DNA of 64,000 nt from Piscinibacter defluvii (GTDB lineage: Bacteria; Pseudomonadota; Gammaproteobacteria; Burkholderiales; Burkholderiaceae_C): the NCBI RefSeq assembly GCF_004011805.1, contig NZ_RCHJ01000015.1:176381-240380 (forward strand), read 5' to 3'. Under the pieces are notes generated by a model. The model was given only the letters and a program-made list of their open reading frames with translations. It did not search any database and had not been told where the DNA came from. The translations under genes were made by a program, and so were the position numbers. Shown here one piece after another: positions 15,938 to 25,043 of the stretch; within the stretch, counting starts at the first letter, position 1, and every line of letters starts with the position of its first letter.

Positions 15938-17491
15938 TCAGGTCACCGGGGCCGGGTTGAACAGCACGAGTGCGTTGTGCAGCCGGTGCTGCTCGGCCCA
16001 GGTGCGCCGGCCGCTGGCCACGTCGAGCAGCAGGTGGAACAGCTCCCAGCCCAGTTCCTCGATGCTCTTCGCGCCGTCGGCCACCTGGCCGGCGTTCAGG
16101 TCCATCAGGTCGTGCCAGCGGCGTGCCAGGTCGCTGCGCGTCGCCACCTTGACCACCGGGCAGGCGGCCAGGCCGTAGGGCGTGCCGCGGCCGGTGGTGA
16201 AGACGTGCAGGTTCATGCCGGCGGCCAGCTGCAGCGTGCCGCAGATGAAGTCCGAGGCCGGCGTGGCGGCGAACACCAGGCCGCGCTGGTCGCGCCGCAG
16301 CTTCTCGCCGGGCGCGAGCACGTGGGCGATCGGCATGCGGCCGCTCTTGACGATCGAGCCCATCGCCTTCTCGACGATGTTGGACAAGCCGCCGGCCTTG
16401 TTGCCCGGCGTGGTGTTGGCGCTGCGGTCGACCCGTCCGCGCTCCAGGTAGCGGTCGTACCAGCCGAGCTCGCGCACGATGGCCTCGGCGACCTCGGGCG
16501 TCGCGGCGCGGCTGGTGAGCTGCTCGACCGCGTCGCGCACCTCGGTGTTCTCGCTGAACATGATGGTCGCGCCGGCGCGCACCAGCAGGTCGGCCGCGAA
16601 GCCGACCGCCGGGTTGGCGGTGACGCCGGAGAACGCGTCGCTGCCGCCGCACTGCACGCCGACCACCAGCTCGCTGGCCGGCACCGTCTCGCGCCGGCGG
16701 CGGTTCAGCCGCTCGAGGTGCACACGCGCCTGGCGCAGGATGGAGTCGATCATCGAGCCGAAGCCGACATGGGCCTCGTCCTGCAGGCGCACCACGTCGA
16801 GATCCGCGCTGCCGTCGTGCTCGGCGATCGCGATCGTGCCCGGCGGCAGCATGCGCTCGGGCTGCAGCTTCTCGCAGCCCAGGCTGACGACCATCACCTC
16901 GCCGCCGAAGTTCGGGTTCAGGCTGATGTGGCGCAGCGTGCGGATCGGGATCACCGCGTCGGGTGCGTCGATCGCCACGCCGCAGCCGTAGCTGTGCTCG
17001 AGCGCGACCACGCCGTCCACGTTCGGGTACTGCGGCAGCAGTTCGTCGCGGATGCGCTGCAGCGCATGGGCCACCACGCCGGCCACGCACTGCACGGTGG
17101 TGGTGATGGCCAGCAGGTTGCGCGTGCCCACCGAGCCGTCCGGGTTGCGGTAGCCCTCGAAGGTGTAGCCCTCCAGCGGCGGCTGCGGCGCCGGCGTCAC
17201 GGTGGCCATCGGCAGGGCCTCGAGCGTGCGCGCGGCCGGCATCTCGAGCAGCTTCTCGTGCACCCAGCGCCCGGCCTCGATGGCCTGCTTCGCGAAGCCG
17301 ATCGCGACGCCGTAGCGCCGCACCGGCGCGCCGGCGGGGATGTCGGCCAGCGCCACCTTGTGCCCCTGCGGCACCTTGTCGCGCAGCACCGGCCCGCCGG
17401 GCAGCGCGGTGCCGGCGGGCAGGCCGCCGTCGTTGGCGACGATCGCCACGTTGTCGTCCGCCTGCATGCGGATCGCCAGGGGGTCGGACAT
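15938..17491 (-). CDS. garD: Galactarate dehydratase (UxaA family)
   Basis: Removes water from galactarate (mucate) to give 5-dehydro-4-deoxy-D-glucarate. The 517 residues match the GarD/UxaA family length. An N-terminal SAF-like domain (residues 1-90, [12 protein letters not shown] onward) is joined to the large catalytic domain, with conserved [36 protein letters not shown] and [18 protein letters not shown] segments carrying the cysteines and histidines of the iron site. Its ATG overlaps the stop of the lactonase gene as TGATG. As the last enzyme gene of the leftward arm it completes uronate oxidation to the keto-deoxy acid used by the rightward arm. Altronate dehydratase is a less likely alternative. 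Confidence 0.9.
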   Translation of the reverse strand: MSDPLAIRMQADDNVAIVANDGGLPAGTALPGGPVLRDKVPQGHKVALADIPAGAPVRRYGVAIGFAKQAIEAGRWVHEKLLEMPAARTLEALPMATVTPAPQPPLEGYTFEGYRNPDGSVGTRNLLAITTTVQCVAGVVAHALQRIRDELLPQYPNVDGVVALEHSYGCGVAIDAPDAVIPIRTLRHISLNPNFGGEVMVVSLGCEKLQPERMLPPGTIAIAEHDGSADLDVVRLQDEAHVGFGSMIDSILRQARVHLERLNRRRRETVPASELVVGVQCGGSDAFSGVTANPAVGFAADLLVRAGATIMFSENTEVRDAVEQLTSRAATPEVAEAIVRELGWYDRYLERGRVDRSANTTPGNKAGGLSNIVEKAMGSIVKSGRMPIAHVLAPGEKLRRDQRGLVFAATPASDFICGTLQLAAGMNLHVFTTGRGTPYGLAACPVVKVATRSDLARRWHDLMDLNAGQVADGAKSIEELGWELFHLLLDVASGRRTWAEQHRLHNALVLFNPAPVT

Positions 17492-18483
17492 CACAGACCT
17501 TGCACGTTGACGGCCAGCGCGTAGACGCTGTGGCTGGCCGCCATGAAGAGACGGTTGCGGCGCGCACCGCCGAAGCACAGGTTGGCACAGCGTTCGGGCA
17601 GGTGGATGTGGCCGATCGGCCGGCCGTCGCGGTCGAACACGCGCACGCCGTCGAGCGCCGCGGCGTCCGCGCCGGCCCGGCCGTCGCTGCCGAAGCCGCA
17701 CCACAGGTTGCCCTGCACGTCGACCGCGATGCCGTCGAGCGCGCCGGCACCGTCGGCATCGACCTGCAGGCGCTTGTTCGAGAGGCGCCCGGCGGCGTCC
17801 ACGTCCCAGGCCCAGACGCGCCGGCTCGGCACCGCGCGGCTCTCGATCACGTAGAGCACGCGGTCGTCGGGCGCGAAGGCCAGGCCGTTCGGGCCGGCCA
17901 GGTCGTCGAGCACGCATTCCAGCCGGCCGTCGGTGCCGAGCCGGTACACGCCGTGCGGGCGTTCGGCTGCCGCCGGCTCGCCCTCCCACCAGCCGCCGAT
18001 CCCGAACGGCGGGTCGGTGAACCAGATCGAGCCGTCGCGCCGGCAGACGATGTCGTTGGGCGAGTTCAGCCGCGCGCCGTCGAAGCGGTCGGCGAGCACC
18101 GTGACCGAGCCGTCGTACTCGGTGCGGGTGATGCGCCGGCCGAGGTGCTCGCAGGCGAGCAGCCGGCCCTGCGCGTCGCGCGCCAGGCCGTTCGAATGGC
18201 CGGACGGGGCGCGGAACACGCTGGTCAGGCCGCTGGCCTCGTCCCAGCGGACGATGCGGTCGTTCGGGATGTCGGAGACGAGCAGGCAGCGCATGTCGCC
18301 GAACCACACCGGCCCCTCGGCCCAGCGCAGCCCGGTGACGAGCTGCTCGACGGTGCCGCCGTACAGCCGCAACGCGGCGAACGACGGGTCGAGCAGCTCG
18401 ACGGCCGGGTCGGGCAGCCGGCTCGACGGCACGAAGGGCACGCGGGGCTCGCTGCCCATCGGCAGCGCGGCAGCAGGGGTCAT
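17491..18483 (-). CDS. SMP-30/gluconolactonase family aldarolactonase
   Basis: A 330-residue six-bladed beta-propeller lactonase. The divalent-metal ligands are recognisable: Glu56 in RWAEGPVW, Asn in NSPNDIV, Asn in [10 protein letters not shown] and Asp in ALDGIAVD. Uronate dehydrogenase releases aldaro-lactones, and a lactonase of this family opens them to galactarate or glucarate. Its position between the TRAP transporter and garD, with uronate dehydrogenase at the operon head, supports that substrate. The gene starts within the dctM stop (ATGA) and ends within the garD start. Gluconolactonase or another sugar lactonase remains possible on sequence alone. Confidence 0.88.
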   Translation of the reverse strand: MTPAAALPMGSEPRVPFVPSSRLPDPAVELLDPSFAALRLYGGTVEQLVTGLRWAEGPVWFGDMRCLLVSDIPNDRIVRWDEASGLTSVFRAPSGHSNGLARDAQGRLLACEHLGRRITRTEYDGSVTVLADRFDGARLNSPNDIVCRRDGSIWFTDPPFGIGGWWEGEPAAAERPHGVYRLGTDGRLECVLDDLAGPNGLAFAPDDRVLYVIESRAVPSRRVWAWDVDAAGRLSNKRLQVDADGAGALDGIAVDVQGNLWCGFGSDGRAGADAAALDGVRVFDRDGRPIGHIHLPERCANLCFGGARRNRLFMAASHSVYALAVNVQGL

Positions 18484-19763
18484 TTCAGCAGCAGGTTCGG
18501 CAGCCACAGCGAGAGCCAGGGCAGGTAGGTCACCATCGCCAGCACGATCAGCAGCGCGCCGAAGAACGGGTAGAGCGCCTTGACCACCCGCTCGATCGGC
18601 AGCTTGGCGACCGCGCTGCCGACGAACAGCACCCCGCCCACGGGCGGCGTGATCAGCCCCATGCCGAGGTTGACCATCATGATCATGCCGAAGTGCACCG
18701 GATCGACGCCGATGGACTTGACCACCGGCATCAGGATCGGCGTCATGATGAGGATCAGCGGCGCCATGTCCATCAGCGTGCCCAGCGCCAGCAGCAGCAC
18801 GTTGATCAGCAGCAGCACCATGATCGGGTTGCTCGACAGCTGCGTGATCGCCGCGGTGATCTTCTGCGGGATCATCATCAGGGTCATCACGTAGCCGAAG
18901 GCCGCCGCGAAGCCGATCAGGATCATCACGATGGTCAGCGTCTTGACGGTGCGGTGCACGAGCTTGGGCAGGTCGCGCCACCGGTAGTCGCGGTAGATGA
19001 ACATCGTGACGAAGAACGCCCAGATCACCGCGATCGAGGCCGACTCGGTGGCCGTGAACACGCCGGTGAGGATGCCGCCGAGGATGATGACCATGGTCAT
19101 CAGGCCCCACAGCGCATCGATGCTGATCTTCACCGCCTCGCCCAGCGGGATGCGCCGCCCGGCCGGGAAGTTGCGCTTGCGCGCGATCACGAGGCACAGG
19201 ATCGCCAGCGTCAGCCCGAGCAGCAGGCCGGGCAGCACGCCGGCCAGGAACAGCGCCGCGATCGACACCGAGCCGCCCGCGGCCAGCGAGTAGATCACCG
19301 CGTTGTGGCTGGGCGGGATCAGGATCGCCTGCACCGAGCCGCTGACCGTCACCGCGGTGGCGAAGTCGCGCGGGTAGCCCTTCTTCTCCATCTCGGGGAT
19401 CAGCACCGAGCCGATCGAGGCCGTGTCGGCCATCGACGAGCCGGAAATCGCGCCGAAGAAGGTCGACGCGAGGATGTTGACGAGCGAGAGCCCGCCGCGG
19501 ATGAAGCCCACCAGCACGCCGGCGAAGGCGACCAGCCGGCGCGACATGCCGCCCTCGGCCATGATGGCGCCGGCGAGCACGAAGAACGGGATCGCGAGCA
19601 GCGAGAACTTGTTGACCCCGGCGGCGATCTGGATCATCAGCGCATCGAGCGGGATGTCGATCCACCACGCGCCGACCAGCGCCGCCGCGCCCATCGCGTA
19701 GGCGACGGGCACGCCGATGATCATCAGCACGAAGAAAGAGCCGAGCAGGACGAGGGCATCCAT
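18480..19763 (-). CDS. dctM: TRAP transporter large permease DctM
   Basis: The 427-residue, about twelve-span ion-coupled subunit of a TRAP transporter. Diagnostic motifs include [22 protein letters not shown] and [14 protein letters not shown] near the C-terminus. It works with the small subunit DctQ and the receptor DctP encoded just upstream (1-bp and 4-bp junctions), powered by the sodium or proton gradient. Genomic context points to a hexuronate or aldarate as the solute. Confidence 0.95.
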   Translation of the reverse strand: MDALVLLGSFFVLMIIGVPVAYAMGAAALVGAWWIDIPLDALMIQIAAGVNKFSLLAIPFFVLAGAIMAEGGMSRRLVAFAGVLVGFIRGGLSLVNILASTFFGAISGSSMADTASIGSVLIPEMEKKGYPRDFATAVTVSGSVQAILIPPSHNAVIYSLAAGGSVSIAALFLAGVLPGLLLGLTLAILCLVIARKRNFPAGRRIPLGEAVKISIDALWGLMTMVIILGGILTGVFTATESASIAVIWAFFVTMFIYRDYRWRDLPKLVHRTVKTLTIVMILIGFAAAFGYVMTLMMIPQKITAAITQLSSNPIMVLLLINVLLLALGTLMDMAPLILIMTPILMPVVKSIGVDPVHFGMIMMVNLGMGLITPPVGGVLFVGSAVAKLPIERVVKALYPFFGALLIVLAMVTYLPWLSLWLPNLLLK

Positions 19764-19764
19764 G

Positions 19765-20313
19765 TCAGACGGGCTCCGGCGCGGGTTGCTCGTGGTCGAA
19801 GGTGACGACCGGCCGCGTGTGCTGGCTGCCGAACAGGATGTGCTCCAGCACGAACAGCAGGGTGATCAGTCCGCCGACCGGAACCGGCGTGTAGCTCAGG
19901 CCCACCGGGATGAACGGCAGCTCGCCGATGCTCTGGCCCCAGGTCTCGATGCACAGCCGCGTGCCGTACCAGACCATGAAGGCGGCCACCGCCAGCATCA
20001 CCACGTGCACGATGCCGGCCAGCAGCCGGCGCGGCACGGCACCGAGCCGGTCGGTCAGCATCGCGACGGCGATGTGCGCGCCGGCGCGGTAGCTGACCGC
20101 CGCGCCGAGGAAGGTGAACACCACCATCAGCAGGATCGCCACCGGCTCGGGCCATTGCGAGCCGGTGCCCAGCACGTAGCGCGCGAAGATCCCCCAGGGG
20201 ATCACCAGCGACATCACGACGATCGCGATGCCGGCGACCCACAGGCAGGCGAGGTACAGCGCGTCGTTCAACGCGAGGAAGCGTTCCTTCATGACGGGGG
20301 CGGCGGCGCTCAC
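19765..20313 (-). CDS. dctQ: TRAP transporter small permease DctQ
   Basis: Small membrane subunit with four hydrophobic segments (for example LACLWVAGIAIVVMSLVIPW and ILLMVVFTFLGAAVSYRAG), 182 residues if it starts at the GTG at 20313. That GTG overlaps the dctP stop as GTGA, the arrangement seen throughout this operon. The first ATG, at 20292, would give 175 residues; neither start has a strong ribosome binding site. The central ISYRAGAHI-like loop is typical of DctQ. Confidence 0.88.
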   Translation of the reverse strand: MSAAAPVMKERFLALNDALYLACLWVAGIAIVVMSLVIPWGIFARYVLGTGSQWPEPVAILLMVVFTFLGAAVSYRAGAHIAVAMLTDRLGAVPRRLLAGIVHVVMLAVAAFMVWYGTRLCIETWGQSIGELPFIPVGLSYTPVPVGGLITLLFVLEHILFGSQHTRPVVTFDHEQPAPEPV

Positions 20314-21293
20314 TTGACCGCTTCGATCTTCGCCAGCAGGTCGGCGTACTGCGCGCCGTACTTGGCCCGCACCGGCGCGGTGGCGTCGAAGAAGGGCTTG
20401 TTGTCGATCGGGATGAACTCGACGCCGGCGGCCTTCAGCTTGCCGGTGTACTCCTCGACGCTCTTGTCCCACAGCACGCGCTGGTCCATCTGCGCCTCGC
20501 GACCGAGCTTCTTGACCAGCGCCTGATCCTCCTTGGACAGCTTGTCCCAGGTGACCTTGGACATCACCAGGATCTCCGGGATGATCAGGTGATGGGTCTG
20601 CGTGTAGTACTTCGCGCCGGCCGAGAAATGGTTGCTCGTGAACATGCTCGGCGGGTTGTTCTCGGCGCCGTCGATCACGCCGGTCTGCAGCGCGCTGAAC
20701 ACCTCGCCGTAGGCCATGCTGATGCCGTTGCCGCCCATCGCGTTCATGGTGTCGACGAACAGCGGGTTGCCCATCATGCGGATCTTCTGGCCCTTCAGGT
20801 CGTCGGGCTTGCGCACCGGCTTCTTCGTGTAGAGGCTGCGCGAGCCGCCGTCCATCCAGCCCAGGGCCACCAGCTTGGCCGGGCTGGCGGTGACCTTGGC
20901 GAGCAGTTCGTCGCCCACCGCGCCGTCGATCACCTTGCGCATGTGGCTGATGTCGCGGAACACGAAGGGCATGTTGAAGACGTTGACCTCCGGCACCACC
21001 GGGCCGATGACGCCCAGCGAGATGCGCGCGATCTGCACCGCGCCGAGCTGTGTCTGCTCGACCGCCTCCTTCTCCTGCCCGAGCACCGCGCCCGGGAACA
21101 TCTGCAGCTTGATGCGGCCGTTGGTGGCCGTCTCGAGCTTCTTGCCCATCATCTCGACGGCCGCCACGGTGGGGTAGCCGGCCGGGTGGGTGTCCACGGC
21201 CTTGAGCACCATCTGCGCCTGGGTGGCGAACGGGGCGAAGGCGCCGGCGACGGCCAGCGCGGCAGCGGCGATGAGTGAACGGCGCAGAGCCAT
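20310..21293 (-). CDS. dctP: TRAP transporter solute receptor DctP
   Basis: A 327-residue periplasmic receptor. The signal peptide ends at TQA-Q (after residue 26). The DctP fold is clear from the GQKIRMMGNPLF strand, whose arginine pairs with the ligand carboxylate, and FSALQTGVIDGAENNPP. The start has AGGAGA five bases upstream, which excludes a longer in-frame start. Uronate- and aldarate-binding DctP proteins are known from Betaproteobacteria. Together with uronate dehydrogenase 28 bp upstream, this suggests galacturonate or glucuronate as ligand. Confidence 0.94.
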   Translation of the reverse strand: MALRRSLIAAAALAVAGAFAPFATQAQMVLKAVDTHPAGYPTVAAVEMMGKKLETATNGRIKLQMFPGAVLGQEKEAVEQTQLGAVQIARISLGVIGPVVPEVNVFNMPFVFRDISHMRKVIDGAVGDELLAKVTASPAKLVALGWMDGGSRSLYTKKPVRKPDDLKGQKIRMMGNPLFVDTMNAMGGNGISMAYGEVFSALQTGVIDGAENNPPSMFTSNHFSAGAKYYTQTHHLIIPEILVMSKVTWDKLSKEDQALVKKLGREAQMDQRVLWDKSVEEYTGKLKAAGVEFIPIDNKPFFDATAPVRAKYGAQYADLLAKIEAVK

Positions 21294-21321
21294 GGATGTC
21301 TCCTGTTGACGGGAAGGGAAG

Positions 21322-22146
21322 TCAGTCTTCGAACGGACCCTTGGTGACGAAGCCACCGCCCTGGTGGCGGGCCGCCGGGTCGTCCGGGTCGATCACCGGC
21401 TGGCGCGCCTCGACGGCGGCGCGGAAGCGCTCCGAGCTGTCCTGCGGGCGGTAGCCGACATGGCGCGCGTGCGTGTTGTCCCACCAGCTCGTCGCGTTGT
21501 CGGACGCGCCGTAGATCACCGTGTGCCCGACCGCCGGTGCGGTGAGGCTGGCGACCACCAGGCGCTCCAGGTCGTCGTAGCTCATCCAGGTGGCGAGCAT
21601 GCGGCGGTCCTTCGGCTCGGGAAACGACGAGCCGATGCGCAGGCTCACCGTCTCGAGGCCGTAGCGGTCCCAGTAGAACTGCGCCAGGTTCTCGCCGAAG
21701 GCCTTGGACAGGCCGTAGTGGCCGTCGGGCCGCATCGGCACCCGGGTGTCGATCACTTCGTCCTGGCGGTAGAAGCCGATCACGTGGTTCGAGCTCGCGA
21801 ACACGATGCGCTTCACGCCCTGCCTGCGCGCGGCCTCGTACACGTTGTAGGTGCCGACGATGTTCGCCTGCAGGATGGCGTCGAACGGGTGCTCGGTGGA
21901 AATGCCGCCCAGGTGGACCACCGCGTCGACGCCCTCGAGCAGCGCCAGCACGGCGGCGCGGTCCTCCAACTCGGTGCGCTGCAGCTCCTCGCCCGGGCCG
22001 GCCGGGCCGAGCTCGGCGATGTCGGACAGGCGCAGCGTGTCGCAGTAGGCCTTGAGCCGGCCGCGCAGTTCGCGGCCCAGGCCGCCGGCGGCGCCGGTCA
22101 GCAGGAGGCGGCCGAAGCGCAGGCCGGTGGGGTGCAGGGCAGTCAT
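21322..22146 (-). CDS. udh: Uronate dehydrogenase (SDR family)
   Basis: NAD-dependent oxidation of D-galacturonate or D-glucuronate to the aldaro-lactone, the first step of the oxidative uronate pathway. The 274-residue protein has the Rossmann motif TGAAGGLG (17-24) and the catalytic Tyr144-x3-Lys148 (YGLSK) with SSNHVIG before it, a combination characteristic of Udh. The start at 22146 is chosen because it puts the nucleotide motif at the usual distance; upstream in-frame codons run into the regulatory region. It heads the leftward operon and faces the GntR gene across 149 bp. Confidence is strengthened by lactonase, GarD and KdgD nearby. Confidence 0.9.
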   Translation of the reverse strand: MTALHPTGLRFGRLLLTGAAGGLGRELRGRLKAYCDTLRLSDIAELGPAGPGEELQRTELEDRAAVLALLEGVDAVVHLGGISTEHPFDAILQANIVGTYNVYEAARRQGVKRIVFASSNHVIGFYRQDEVIDTRVPMRPDGHYGLSKAFGENLAQFYWDRYGLETVSLRIGSSFPEPKDRRMLATWMSYDDLERLVVASLTAPAVGHTVIYGASDNATSWWDNTHARHVGYRPQDSSERFRAAVEARQPVIDPDDPAARHQGGGFVTKGPFED

Positions 22147-22201
22147 GTCGGGAGAAGGCGGGTACCGGGGTCGGTGTCTGCTAGAGTCCGGGTCGACACG
22201 C

Positions 22202-22231
22202 TTGAGGTCAGACATCAGTTGTCGTATAACT
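22202..22231 (+). promoter_or_regulatory. gntR promoter with overlapping GntR operator
   Basis: TTGAGG (22202-22207), a 17-bp spacer and TATAAC (22225-22230) make a good sigma-70 promoter for the rightward regulator gene. The imperfect palindrome AGTTGTCGTATAACT (22217-22231) covers the -10. Read on the minus strand it is AGTTATACGACAACT, which matches the kdgD-side site (23080-23094) at 11 of 15 positions. A repressor bound here would shut off its own gene and could also affect the leftward udh operon, whose promoter must lie between 22147 and about 22230. Confidence 0.55.
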
Positions 22232-22295
22232 TGATTGTTCAGCGATGCCCGACCGCCTGTCAAGGCAAGCCGATCGGGGTTTGTACCGAAGTGCC

Positions 22296-23045
22296 ATGAA
22301 CCCAGACGCCCTGGCCGCGCGCCGGCCCCGCACCCTCGCCCTCGGGCTCGTCGAGGCGCTCGGCGAGCGCATCCGCGACGGCCGGCTGGCGCCGGGCGAC
22401 AAGCTGCCCACCGAGGCCGCGGTGATGGCCGAGTTCGGCGTCAGCCGCACCGTGGTGCGCGAGGCGATCTCCAAGCTGCAGGCCTCGGGCCTGGTGGAAA
22501 CGCGCCACGGCGTGGGCACCTTCGTGGTCGGCGTGGGCGACGGCTCGGCCTTCCGCATCGAGCCGGCCCAGCTCGGCACCTTGCGCGACGTGATCGCGGT
22601 GCTCGAGCTGCGCATCGGCGTCGAGAGCGAGGCCGCCGCGCTCGCCTCGCGGCGCCGCACGGCCGCCAACCTGGCGGCGATGCGCGCCGCGCTGGACAGC
22701 TTTGCCGCCGCGGTGGAGGCGGGCACCGACGCGGTGGCGGCCGACTTCCAGTTCCACGCCGAGATCGCGCGCGCCACGCAGAACGAGCATTTCACCGGGC
22801 TGATGGCCACGTTGGGTGCGCAGATCATCCCGCGTGCCCGGCTCGAGGGCGCCGCGCCCGCCGCGCCGCCCGACCCGGCGCGCCAGGAGTACCTGCGCCG
22901 CGTGAACGCCGAGCACGAGAGCATCTTCGACGCCATTGCCGCGCAGGACGCCGACGCCGCGCGTGCCGCGATGCGCACGCACCTGGCCAACAGCCGCGAG
23001 CGGCGCCGCCGGGCATTTGCCGAGTCGGGGGCGGGTACGCAATAG
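22296..23045 (+). CDS. GntR/FadR-family regulator of the uronate island
   Basis: A 249-residue regulator with an N-terminal winged helix (residues 10-78; DKLPTEAAVMAEFGVSRTVV is the helix-turn-helix) and a C-terminal FCD domain (ADFQFHAEIARAT with ligand-site histidines). This is the ExuR/UxuR/FadR branch. The ATG at 22296 is taken because residues before it are not protein-like; an upstream ATG at 22245 is in frame. It sits between the two arms of the island, and both flanking regions contain the same operator motif, so it is the likely local repressor responding to a uronate or aldarate intermediate. Confidence 0.88.
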   Translation: MNPDALAARRPRTLALGLVEALGERIRDGRLAPGDKLPTEAAVMAEFGVSRTVVREAISKLQASGLVETRHGVGTFVVGVGDGSAFRIEPAQLGTLRDVIAVLELRIGVESEAAALASRRRTAANLAAMRAALDSFAAAVEAGTDAVAADFQFHAEIARATQNEHFTGLMATLGAQIIPRARLEGAAPAAPPDPARQEYLRRVNAEHESIFDAIAAQDADAARAAMRTHLANSRERRRRAFAESGAGTQ

Positions 23046-23062
23046 TCCTTATCGGCGGGCGG

Positions 23063-23102
23063 TTGACTTCGGCGGATCTAGTTGTACGATGACATACAAC
23101 TA
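23063..23102 (+). promoter_or_regulatory. kdgD promoter with GntR operator over the -10
   Basis: TTGACT (23063-23068), a 16-bp spacer and TACGAT (23085-23090) form a candidate promoter. A dyad with perfect eight-base arms, TAGTTGTA (23079-23086) and TACAACTA (23095-23102) around an eight-base centre, overlaps the -10 and the expected start point. Its left half, AGTTGTACGATGAC, shares the consensus AGTTRTACGAYRAC with the site upstream of the regulator gene, consistent with a FadR-type half-site pair TTRT-n3-AYRA. Confidence 0.6.
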
Positions 23103-23141
23103 CTGACCTGTGATTCACCCACCCGACCCGGAGCGACCGTC

Positions 23142-24053
23142 TTGAATCCGCAGCAACTGAAGCAGGCCATGTCCTCGGGCCTGCTGTCCTTCCCGCTCAC
23201 CGACTTCGACGCCGACCTGCGCTTTGCGCCACGGCCGTACGCGCAGCGCCTGGAGTGGCTGATGCCCTACGGCGCGAGCGTGCTGTTCGCCGCCGGCGGC
23301 ACCGGCGAGTTCTTCTCGCTCGAGCCGACCGAGTACGCCGAGGTGGTGAAGACCGCGGTCGAGACCTGCCGCGGCCGCGTGCCCATCGTCGCCGGTGCCG
23401 GCGGCGGCACCACGCTGGCCATCCAGTACGCCCGCGAGGCCGAGCGCCTGGGTGCACAGGGCCTGCTGCTGCTGCCGCACTACCTGACCGAGGCCACCCA
23501 GGAGGGCCTGGTCGCGCATGTCGAGGCGGTGTGCCGCAGCGTGAAGTTCGGCGTGATCGTCTACAACCGCGGCGCCTGTCGCCTGAGCCCGGCCTCGCTG
23601 GAGCAACTGGCCGCGCGCTGCCCGAACCTGGTCGGCTTCAAGGACGGCGTGGGCGACATCGAGGCCTTCGTCGCCATCCGCCAGCGCCTGGGCGACCGCT
23701 TTGCCTACCTCGGCGGCCTGCCCACCGCGGAGGTGTTCGCCGGCGCCTACAAGGCGATGGGCTGCCCGGTGTACTCGTCGGCGGTCTTCAACTTCATCCC
23801 GCGCACCGCGATGCAGTTCTACGAGGCCAGCGCGAGCGGCGACCACGCCACCACCGGCCGGCTGCTGGACGAGTTCTTCCTGCCCTACATCGAACTGCGC
23901 AACCGCGGCGCCGGGTACGCCGTCAGCATCGTCAAGGCCGGCGCGACGATCGTGGGCCACGGTGCCGGTCCGGTGCGCCCGCCGCTGTCGGACCTGAAGG
24001 CGCCGGAGGTCGATGCGCTGCGTGCGCTGATCGCGCGTCTCGGCCCGCAATGA
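23142..24053 (+). CDS. kdgD: 5-dehydro-4-deoxyglucarate dehydratase (TTG start)
   Basis: Dehydrates and decarboxylates 5-dehydro-4-deoxy-D-glucarate to 2-oxoglutarate semialdehyde. A dihydrodipicolinate synthase-fold protein of 303 residues, the usual KdgD length. The Schiff-base lysine is Lys167 (VGFKDG) and the catalytic tyrosine Tyr141 (YNR); the phosphate-loop equivalent reads GGTGEF. The family begins with NPQ-L, which places the start at the TTG at 23142, preceded by GGAG at an eight-base spacing; no ATG fits until residue 10. It is the first gene after the operator at 23079-23102 and links both dehydratases to the semialdehyde dehydrogenase downstream. Confidence 0.92.
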   Translation: MNPQQLKQAMSSGLLSFPLTDFDADLRFAPRPYAQRLEWLMPYGASVLFAAGGTGEFFSLEPTEYAEVVKTAVETCRGRVPIVAGAGGGTTLAIQYAREAERLGAQGLLLLPHYLTEATQEGLVAHVEAVCRSVKFGVIVYNRGACRLSPASLEQLAARCPNLVGFKDGVGDIEAFVAIRQRLGDRFAYLGGLPTAEVFAGAYKAMGCPVYSSAVFNFIPRTAMQFYEASASGDHATTGRLLDEFFLPYIELRNRGAGYAVSIVKAGATIVGHGAGPVRPPLSDLKAPEVDALRALIARLGPQ

Positions 24054-24073
24054 CTTCCCCCAGGAGACAAGCC

Positions 24074-25039
24074 ATGAAGAAACTGTTTGCCCTCGCGGCC
24101 TTCGCGACCTTCACCCTCGGGCTCGCCGCCCCGGCCCAGGCCTGGCCCGACAAGCCGGTCACGCTGCTGGTGCCCTTTCCGCCGGGCGGCTCGACCGACT
24201 CGATCGCACGCGCCATCGGCCCCGCGCTGTCCAAGACCTTCAACCAGACCTTCGTCGTCGACAACAAGGCCGGCGCCACCGGCACGATCGGCGCGGCGGC
24301 GGTCAAGCGTTCGCCGCCGGACGGCTACACCTTCTTCGTCTCCTCGCTGGGCCCGTTCGTCATCGCGCCGCACCTGATCAAGAACGTGCAGTACGACGCG
24401 CTGCACGACTTCGACCTGATCACCGTCGCGGTGCAGGCGCCCAACGTGCTGGTGGTGCCGGCGGCGTCGCCGCACAAGTCGCTCGCCGACGTGATGGCCT
24501 GGCAGAAGGCCAACCCGGACAAGATGAGCTTCGCCTCCTCGGGCAACGGCTCGAGCGACCACCTCACCGCCGAGCTGTACTGGCTCGAGAGCGGCACCAC
24601 CGGCCTGCACATCCCCTACAAGGGCGGCGGTCCGGCCGTGTCGGACCTGCTCGGCGGCCAGGTCGACGCCTCGTTCCAGAACGTCAACACCGTCTTCCAG
24701 CACATCAAGGCCGGCAAGCTGCGGGCGCTCGCGGTCACCGGCGCGAAGCGCTCGCCGGTGCTGCCCGAGGTGCCCACGATGGCCGAGGCCGGCGTGAAGA
24801 ACGTCGACGTCTACTCCTGGCAGGCGATCGCCGCGCCCAAGGGCCTGCCCGAGGACATCAAGCTCAAGTTCCACGCGGCCGTGGTCGCGGCGCTGAACGA
24901 TCCGCAGATCCGGCAGCAGTTCACCTCGGTGGGGCTGGAGATCGTCGGCAACACGCCGGAGCAGTTCGCCGCCTTCCAGGCCAGCGAGTACGCGCGCTGG
25001 AAGAAGCTGATCGAGGCGCGCAAGATCACTGCCGACTGA
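24074..25039 (+). CDS. Bug-family (TctC) solute receptor, orphan
   Basis: A 321-residue periplasmic binding protein of the Bug family used by tripartite tricarboxylate transporters. The signal peptide ends at AQA-W (after residue 23). Family signatures are [34 protein letters not shown] and [25 protein letters not shown] lies seven bases before the ATG. It is 20 bp after kdgD and 4 bp before gudD, so it belongs to the hexarate operon, yet no TctA/TctB genes are in the window. It may bind glucarate or galactarate for a distant membrane component, or act as a sensor. Confidence 0.92.
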   Translation: MKKLFALAAFATFTLGLAAPAQAWPDKPVTLLVPFPPGGSTDSIARAIGPALSKTFNQTFVVDNKAGATGTIGAAAVKRSPPDGYTFFVSSLGPFVIAPHLIKNVQYDALHDFDLITVAVQAPNVLVVPAASPHKSLADVMAWQKANPDKMSFASSGNGSSDHLTAELYWLESGTTGLHIPYKGGGPAVSDLLGGQVDASFQNVNTVFQHIKAGKLRALAVTGAKRSPVLPEVPTMAEAGVKNVDVYSWQAIAAPKGLPEDIKLKFHAAVVAALNDPQIRQQFTSVGLEIVGNTPEQFAAFQASEYARWKKLIEARKITAD

Positions 25040-25043
25040 CGCC

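Noticed and set aside
16100..16300. GC-rich inverted repeats inside genes (for example in garD and xdhB)
   Set aside because: They are within well-formed coding sequence and explained by codon use.
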